Part shown: positions 59,809 through 64,000 of the stretch, in pieces | Layout of the letters: each line of letters begins with the position of its first letter | Position numbering within the stretch: position 1 is the stretch's first letter | Assembly (NCBI GenBank): GCA_963822765.1 | Contig: CAWGJL010000029.1 | Location: 1 to 64,000 of the forward strand | DNA length: 64,000 bases | From: Palsa-504 sp963822765 | GTDB taxonomy: Bacteria; Actinomycetota; Actinomycetes; Streptosporangiales; Streptosporangiaceae | Direction: 5' to 3' | Program-made: the position numbers and the translations under genes | The notes under the pieces: model-generated | The model's input: only the letters and a program-made list of their open reading frames with translations | What the model was told of the DNA's origin: nothing | Databases searched by the model: none

Positions 59809-60342
59809 TCAGAGCAGCGTCGGCTGCCCGCCGTCGTAGATGAGCAGGCCGTCGTCGCGCAGCCGCAGACCGGGGGAGAGGCGGTGCTCCTCCAGCCGGC
59901 CGTCGTGCATGAGGTGGCGGACTTCCTGGCCGCGCGCCGCGGTGACGAAGTCGGCCAGCATCCGGCGATGGCAGCGCCACCACAGGCTCTCAGCGCACAT
60001 CACCGCCGTGCCCCGCGCGCTGGCCAGGGCGAGCACCTGGTCCACCGCGGTCAGGAAGGCCGCGCTTCGCATGTGCCCGGCGTAACCGCGTAGCGACTCG
60101 ACCCCGAAGGCCACGTCCGGCGAATCGGGTTCCGGGGTACGCAACCCGCCCAGTCGCTTGTCCCAGCGGTAGCTGATGCCGGCCTCCGGCAGCCAGCGCT
60201 GGAGTTGCGCCCGGGCCACGTGCGGATGCCGGCGGCTGGCAGGGATGGTCCTGACGTCAATGAGCACCGAGACCCCGGCGTCCTTCAGCAGGCTGACCAT
60301 CTGCTCGGGCGAGGCCGTTCCGTGCCCGAACGTCAGAAGCAT
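59809..60342 (-). CDS. DUF488 family protein
   Basis: The 177-residue protein is typical of DUF488: LLTFGHGTASPEQMVSLL, VLIDVRTIPASRRHPH and YRWDKRLGGLR. It also has the conserved cysteine/histidine motif VMCAESLWWRCHRRMLADF. Function unknown. CGGAGG precedes the ATG. Convergent with the response-regulator gene, stops 11 bases apart. Confidence 0.85.
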   Translation of the reverse strand: MLLTFGHGTASPEQMVSLLKDAGVSVLIDVRTIPASRRHPHVARAQLQRWLPEAGISYRWDKRLGGLRTPEPDSPDVAFGVESLRGYAGHMRSAAFLTAVDQVLALASARGTAVMCAESLWWRCHRRMLADFVTAARGQEVRHLMHDGRLEEHRLSPGLRLRDDGLLIYDGGQPTLL

Positions 60343-60376
60343 CGACTGGCCTCCGGAGTGTCTGTTTGCCTCCGCT

Positions 60377-60616
60377 TTACCCTCCTTCGCCCGGTCTACT
60401 CGCCTGCGCGGCCGAGACCAGCTGACGCAGCGCGCGGCGCGTGTCGGAGTCTTCCAGGCCGGTGAAGCTGCCGATCAGGAACTGCGTGAGGTCATCGGGG
60501 AACGACCCGGGGTCGCGGACCGGCACGATCGCGCCCGCTTGGCGTCCCATGACCTCCGCCGCGACGGCGCCCTTGCCCGGCCACCACCGGTAGATGGTCT
60601 GCCCGTGCTCATTCGC
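60377..60616 (-). pseudogene. TetR-family regulator remnant
   Basis: The minus strand reads 79 codons resembling the middle of a TetR protein: EHGQTIYRWWPGKGAVAAEV (end of the HTH) followed by DDLTQFLIGSFTGLEDSDTR and RRALRQLVSAAQAS. An in-frame stop (TAA) occurs immediately before it, so the first HTH helices and start are missing. It ends at TAA 60377-60379, well short of a full TetR. It looks like a decayed gene. Confidence 0.6.
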
Positions 60617-60670
60617 GCAAGCTTAGCCGTTGATGAGACTAAAGGTCCCGGTAAGAAGGCGCCAGCCGGA

Positions 60671-61273
60671 TCATCCGGCTGGCGCCGGCGGTTGTCCGTC
60701 CGCGGGTCCCTCGGCGCCGGGTCCGTCGGCGCGGCCATGGCTTCGGACCAGCGCCGTGACCTCGTGCGCGATGCCGACTGACGGGCCGCCGATCAGCTCC
60801 CAGGCCCGGGCGATCCCGATGAAGAAACAGCAGACGACCAGGATCGCGATCGTGTTCACGTCGCCGGAGTCGGCCGGGTCGGCGTTGACGGCGAGTCCCG
60901 CGATCAGCTGGAGGACGAACACGACGGCCAGCCCGATCAGGAAGACGGCGTCGCGGACCGTGGCCCACCGCACGTGGCGCAGCCGGACCAGTGACAACAG
61001 CGCCGCCGCGACGAACAAGAGCCCGGTGGCGGCGACGGCCACCGACGTGGGCCCGATCTTGTGTCCCGGGATGAGCGCGAACAGCGACACGGAGAGCGCG
61101 TTGACGAAGGCGGTCAGGGCCGCCACGGCCCGGATGCGGTGGATCTGAGCCCCGGCCCCGTCGCGGCTCAGCCGTTCCGCCGAGACCGAGATGGCCACGA
61201 ACAGCAGCCCGATCAGCGCCCCGGCGACACCGGCGCTGGCGGCGAAGAACTCACGGATGCCCTCAGGAACCAT
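60671..61273 (-). CDS. four-helix membrane protein, hypothetical
   Basis: The 200-residue protein starts at the ATG 61273 (MVPEGIREFFAASAGVAGALIGLLFVAISVS). Longer in-frame starts add 97 residues of low-complexity sequence with poor codon use and are rejected. The other helices are AVAALTAFVNALSVSLFALI, VAVAATGLLFVAAALLSLV, AVFLIGLAVVFVLQLIAGLAV and TIAILVVCCFFIGIARAWEL. The C-terminus is Pro/Gly-rich. I do not recognise a characterised family; no operon partner. Confidence 0.65.
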   Translation of the reverse strand: MVPEGIREFFAASAGVAGALIGLLFVAISVSAERLSRDGAGAQIHRIRAVAALTAFVNALSVSLFALIPGHKIGPTSVAVAATGLLFVAAALLSLVRLRHVRWATVRDAVFLIGLAVVFVLQLIAGLAVNADPADSGDVNTIAILVVCCFFIGIARAWELIGGPSVGIAHEVTALVRSHGRADGPGAEGPADGQPPAPAG

Positions 61274-61363
61274 CTGGTGATTCTTCCAGCTGTGATTCGC
61301 GGATGCCCGGCCGGCCGGGTTAAGCTGCTTCTCGTGCACCGGCTGTTCCCCATCACCCCGCCG

Positions 61364-61380
61364 CCCCGCTCCTAGCGGGG
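61364..61380. repeat. short GC hairpin
   Basis: CCCCGCT-CCT-AGCGGGG, perfect arms, in the 277-base divergent gap between the membrane-protein gene and the DMT exporter. No T-run follows. Nothing else is evident in this gap. Confidence 0.4.
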
Positions 61381-61550
61381 CGATAGCCCGGTTGCGCCCG
61401 GCCGCGTGATCTAGACGCGCGCTTTCCCTGACGACGCAGCGCTGACGCGCTGCCGCATGGCTGAAGGCCGCCGCGTGCCGCCCGGATGAGCCAGTGTGCC
61501 GCGCCCCGCTTCCGCGACCCTTCCCCTTCTCGTCGCAGGAGCGATTTCCC

Positions 61551-62528
61551 ATGCGTCCAGCCATGACCGAACCCCGGCCCGGTACGGGCCTGCTCTACCT
61601 CATCACGTCCGGGTTGCTGTGGGGCACGGGCGGCCTCACCGGCAGCCTGCTGAGCCGGGTGGCCGGCTTGCCCGCGCTCTCGGTGGCCGCCTGCCGCCTC
61701 ACCGCGGGCGGCGTGCTGATCGTTATCTTCCTCACCGTGACCGGCCGGCGCTGGCCGGTCGGCCGGGCCGTGTGGTCCCGCATCGCCGTGATCGGCGTGC
61801 TGGCCGCGCTGTACCAGAGCTGCTACTTCATCGCGGTGGCACTGACCTCGGTGGCCCTGGCCACCCTGGTCACCATCGGCACCGCGCCCGTCATCGTGCT
61901 CGGGGTCTTCTGGGTCACCGGGCGGCGGGTCGGCCGGCTCGCGCCCGTCGCGGCCTGCCTGGCGCTGACCGGCCTGGGCTTGCTGGTCGGCCTGCCATCC
62001 GGCTTCTCCCAGACCGCCGTCCTGGCCAGCGCGGGTATGGCGGTCCTCGCGGCAGCCGGTTTCGCCGCGGTGACCCTGACCGGCGCCCGGCCCGTGCCCG
62101 GCCTGGATGACCTCACCGTGACCGGATTCGGCTTCGCGCTGGGCGGCCTGATCTTGCTCCCGCTAGCCGCCGCGACCGGCGGTCTGAGCTTCCGGCCCGG
62201 GCTCGAGGCGGCCGGGCTTCTCCTCGCGCTCGGCACCGGTCCGACCGCGGTGGCGTACACGCTCTACTTTCGTGGCCTGCGCCGGGTGGCGGCCACCACC
62301 GCCGCTCTGCTTACCCTGCTCGAGCCGCTGACCGGCACCGTCCTGGCCGCGTTCGTCCTCGGCCAGCGGCTGAGCGCGACCGGGATGGCCGGCGCGGCCA
62401 TCATGCTGGCCGCGGTAGCCGTCACCGTCCGCGGCTCCGGGGAGGCCGCGCCGCGCGTCCGGCACCAGCCCGAGCCGGACCAGCCCGAGCCGGACCAGCC
62501 CGAGCCGGATCAGCTGGCCTGCCGGTAA
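61551..62528 (+). CDS. EamA/DMT-superfamily exporter
   Basis: The 325-residue protein has ten transmembrane helices in two EamA repeats (about 10-145 and 160-295). Examples are LLYLITSGLLWGTGGLTGSLL, CYFIAVALTSVALATLVTIGTAPVIVLG and, in the second repeat, GPTAVAYTLYFRGLRRVAATTAALLTLLEPLTGTVLAAFVLG. It exports amino acids or small metabolites in known relatives. The C-terminus has a 15-base tandem repeat encoding QPEPD three times. GCAGGAG precedes the ATG at 61551. Confidence 0.85.
   Translation: MRPAMTEPRPGTGLLYLITSGLLWGTGGLTGSLLSRVAGLPALSVAACRLTAGGVLIVIFLTVTGRRWPVGRAVWSRIAVIGVLAALYQSCYFIAVALTSVALATLVTIGTAPVIVLGVFWVTGRRVGRLAPVAACLALTGLGLLVGLPSGFSQTAVLASAGMAVLAAAGFAAVTLTGARPVPGLDDLTVTGFGFALGGLILLPLAAATGGLSFRPGLEAAGLLLALGTGPTAVAYTLYFRGLRRVAATTAALLTLLEPLTGTVLAAFVLGQRLSATGMAGAAIMLAAVAVTVRGSGEAAPRVRHQPEPDQPEPDQPEPDQLACR
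62466..62510 (+). repeat. 15-bp tandem repeat, three copies
   Basis: CAGCCCGAGCCGGAC is repeated three times (last base changed in copy 3) at the 3' end of the exporter gene. It encodes QPEPD units. Confidence 0.8.
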
Positions 62529-63280
62529 CGGTCGAGGATCTCGGCGTGCAGCGCGGGCGCGGGCGCGTCGGCCGCCGCCAGCAGGGACGGGACCGGCCCG
62601 CGCCGGACGGCGGTCAGCGCGAGCGCGATGTGCTGGACGCCGATGTTCGGATCCTGCAGCGCGTGTGTCTCCTGAAGGGTTAGTTCCAGGATCCGCTTGG
62701 CCACCGGGGTGAACGGGATGTGGCCCCCCGGCCGGCCGCCGCCGGCCCGGCAGGGGCAGGCGGCGGTCTCCGCGGTCCTGGACGAGCGCTGCGCGGCGGC
62801 GGTGACCGCCCGCCCGCGCTGGAACTGGCGTCGGCTCCGCCGCAGGCCCGGCGGCAGCGCCCGGCGCGGATCCAGCCTGAACCGGTGTGCGCTCGATGAG
62901 CCGCGCCTGCTCTTGAGCCTGTGCTGGACCATCAGGTCGGCCTCGGCCATGGCGTGCGGCCCGAACGTCGCCTCGATCCGGGCCCGGACCGCGTCCAGGT
63001 CGATCCCGATCGAGGCCAGCGCATCCCGGTCCAGGCCGCCGAACGGCACGTCCCAGGTTCCGGCGGCGCGTTCCGGCCCCATCCAGCGCCGCATCTCCGC
63101 CTCGACGTACTCGGAGGTGATGCCGTGCGCGGCCAGGACCGCGCTGGCCGGGTGATCGGCCGACACCACGGAGAGCAGGATGTGCTCGCCGCCGATGAAG
63201 TTGTGCCCGAGCCGGCGAGCGTGCTGCTGGGCCTGGACCACGATGGCGCGGGCGTCGGGCGTGAAGCGTTCGAACATCAC
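62510..63280 (-). CDS. Clp N-terminal-domain protein
   Basis: The protein has 256 residues. The N-terminal repeat is FERFTPDARAIVVQAQQHARRLGHNFIGGEHILLSVV (1-70), and a second Clp-N-like repeat lies at the C-terminus (IPFTPVAKRILELTLQETHALQDPNIGVQHIALAL). They are separated by an Arg/Ala-rich middle. No AAA+ ATPase follows, so it is not ClpC; a substrate-binding or regulatory role is inferred. It overlaps the HTH stop (ATGA), so the pair is coupled. It is the larger paralogue of the 65-residue protein at 54479. Confidence 0.8.
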   Translation of the reverse strand: MMFERFTPDARAIVVQAQQHARRLGHNFIGGEHILLSVVSADHPASAVLAAHGITSEYVEAEMRRWMGPERAAGTWDVPFGGLDRDALASIGIDLDAVRARIEATFGPHAMAEADLMVQHRLKSRRGSSSAHRFRLDPRRALPPGLRRSRRQFQRGRAVTAAAQRSSRTAETAACPCRAGGGRPGGHIPFTPVAKRILELTLQETHALQDPNIGVQHIALALTAVRRGPVPSLLAAADAPAPALHAEILDRYRQAS

Positions 63281-63498
63281 GGCCTCCCCAGGCGCCGGCC
63301 GTACTTGCGGTGCACGGTCTGCTTGGTGACGCCGAGCCGCTCCGCGATCTCCTGCCAGGACCAGCCCCGCTCCCGTGCGTTCTGGACCTGGAGGATCTCG
63401 AGTCGTTCGGCGAGGGCTCGTAGCGCTGCCACGGCGCGCAGACCCGTGTCGGGATCGTGGCTCGCGGCGCCCTCGGCGATTTCCAGTACTGGTTCCAT
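63277..63498 (-). CDS. small helix-turn-helix regulator paired with a Clp-N gene (copy 2)
   Basis: The 73-residue protein, from ATG 63498, has DTGLRAVAALRALAERLEILQVQNARE and HTH GWSWQEIAERLGVTKQTVHRK, very close to copy 1 at 54695. A longer in-frame start at 63537 would place the operators inside the gene and is less likely. Twin palindromes lie 4 bases upstream. Confidence 0.78.
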   Translation of the reverse strand: MEPVLEIAEGAASHDPDTGLRAVAALRALAERLEILQVQNARERGWSWQEIAERLGVTKQTVHRKYGRRLGRP

Positions 63499-63502
63499 GG
63501 CC

Positions 63503-63545
63503 GTCAGCTTATGCTGACAACCGGAGCTCGTCAACATAAGCTGAC
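63503..63545 (-). promoter_or_regulatory. twin palindromic operators before HTH/Clp-N pair 2
   Basis: GTCAGC-TTAT-GCTGAC (63503-63518, perfect) and GTCAAC-ATAA-GCTGAC (63530-63545, one mismatch) have centres 27 bp apart, the same spacing as at 54949-54993. Confidence 0.7.
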
Positions 63546-63551
63546 GATCGG

Positions 63552-64000
63552 CTACGCCGCGGCCAGGGCGGCGAGCAGCTCGCGCTCGCGGCCCGCGCTC
63601 AGCCCCGCGCGCCGTGGCCGGTCCAGACCCTGCTCGCGCTCCCAGGCCAGCACGTCGGCGAGCAGCTCAGGGCGCGGACGGTGGCGCAGGCCCGCGGCTC
63701 GCGCGGCTGCCCCGCTGCGGGCCGAGAAGCCGTCCCAGCCCGGCTCGCACACCCACATCGGCAGCGACTCCGGGCCCATCCACTGCTCGACGCCCTGGGC
63801 GACCAGCCACGCCGGGTCGGCCTCGACCACCGGCCCGGTATGCCCGCCGATGGTCCGGGCCTGCTCGATCCAGTCGCCGAACGGCATGACCGGGCCGACC
63901 GCGTCGTAGGTTCCCGTGGTCCTGGCCTGCGCGGCGTCCAGCAGCCAGGCAGCGAGATCGCGGGCGTCGATCACCTGAGTCGGCGCCTCCCGGGGGGCCG
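63552..64000 (-). CDS. NAD-dependent epimerase/dehydratase-like protein, C-terminal part (runs off window)
   Basis: The frame is open to the right edge and reads APREAPTQVIDARDLAAWLLDAAQ, typical of the second half of an extended short-chain reductase/epimerase acting as a reductase. It continues with TGTYDAVGPVMPFGDWIEQA and PMWVCEPGWDGFSARSGAAARAAGLRHR. The Rossmann part lies outside the window, so cofactor and substrate cannot be judged. It ends 7 bases before the operators of the HTH/Clp-N pair. Confidence 0.75.
   Translation of the reverse strand, partial: APREAPTQVIDARDLAAWLLDAAQARTTGTYDAVGPVMPFGDWIEQARTIGGHTGPVVEADPAWLVAQGVEQWMGPESLPMWVCEPGWDGFSARSGAAARAAGLRHRPRPELLADVLAWEREQGLDRPRRAGLSAGRERELLAALAAA

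Noticed and set aside
60475..60738. 87-codon minus-strand frame
   Set aside because: Low-complexity Arg/Ser/Pro sequence; the TetR remnant in another frame explains the region better.
61274..61564. 97-residue N-terminal extension of the membrane protein ending at 60671
   Set aside because: Extension is low-complexity and Arg/His-rich; the ATG at 61273 begins directly at a normal helix.
1..64000. tRNA, rRNA, tmRNA genes or CRISPR arrays
   Set aside because: I looked for T-loop (GGTTCGAATCC-like) and cloverleaf patterns and regularly spaced repeats; the few GGTTCGA words are inside coding genes and no array was seen.

Overview
The window is a high-GC (about 70% by eye) actinobacterial chromosome segment. 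Third codon positions are strongly G/C, GTG and TTG starts are common, and many genes appear leaderless, with a TAnnnT -10 box 6-7 nt before the start codon. A mycothiol-type DinB family protein, a fused nucleotidyltransferase/phosphomannomutase and a zinc-ribbon FHA (GarA-like) - MerR (FtsR-like) - bifunctional nuclease - MerR block point to a filamentous actinomycete (Streptomyces/Streptosporangiales-like). The species cannot be fixed from sequence alone.

Layout. 0-5 kb: a tightly overlapping trio (Cys/Met-type PLP enzyme, NifU-like protein, ATP-grasp protein), a solo TnpB insertion sequence, an XdhC-like protein, and a LexA paralogue that has lost its self-cleavage residues and sits behind an SOS-box-like site. 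5-20 kb: mostly metabolism. It holds a membrane protein/hydrolase fusion, a trp leader peptide with attenuator before a TrpE-TrpG fusion, ThyX, a flavohaemoglobin, a GATase-like hydrolase, an AbiEi/DUF559 protein, CcdA, a GT87 mannosyltransferase-like protein, a metallo-beta-lactamase-fold enzyme and PolX. 20-36 kb: fadA-fadB with a palindromic operator, a broken DUF885 gene, DUF429, a secreted protein, prfC and a CDP-alcohol phosphotransferase sharing a symmetric promoter, the mannose-1-P guanylyltransferase/phosphomannomutase fusion, then the conserved FHA-ftsR-bfn-merR block.

36.5-50.6 kb is the most distinctive part: a same-strand phospho-signalling island. A TerY-like vWA protein, a PP2C phosphatase and a zinc-ribbon kinase (the TerY-P triad architecture) are followed by an FHA-PrsW protease fusion, a DUF4190-like membrane protein, an FAD oxidoreductase, a membrane protein, a zinc-ribbon/FHA protein, a CPA2 antiporter and two more Ser/Thr kinases. 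The last kinase shares a 97-residue C-terminal domain with the DUF4190-like protein. A glycine riboswitch and gcvP follow.

54-64 kb: a cupin, a small HTH + Clp-N pair, a ferric-reductase-like/FMN-binding/ApbE electron-transfer operon, a NarL-type two-component system, DUF488, a membrane protein, a DMT exporter, a second HTH + Clp-N pair with the same twin palindromic operators as the first, and a partial epimerase at the right edge.

Several genes (15.1, 24-25, 42.6, 45.3-45.6 and 52.7 kb) need one-base frame corrections to read through. Either the assembly has indel errors or there is a run of recent pseudogenes. No tRNA, rRNA or CRISPR array was seen.
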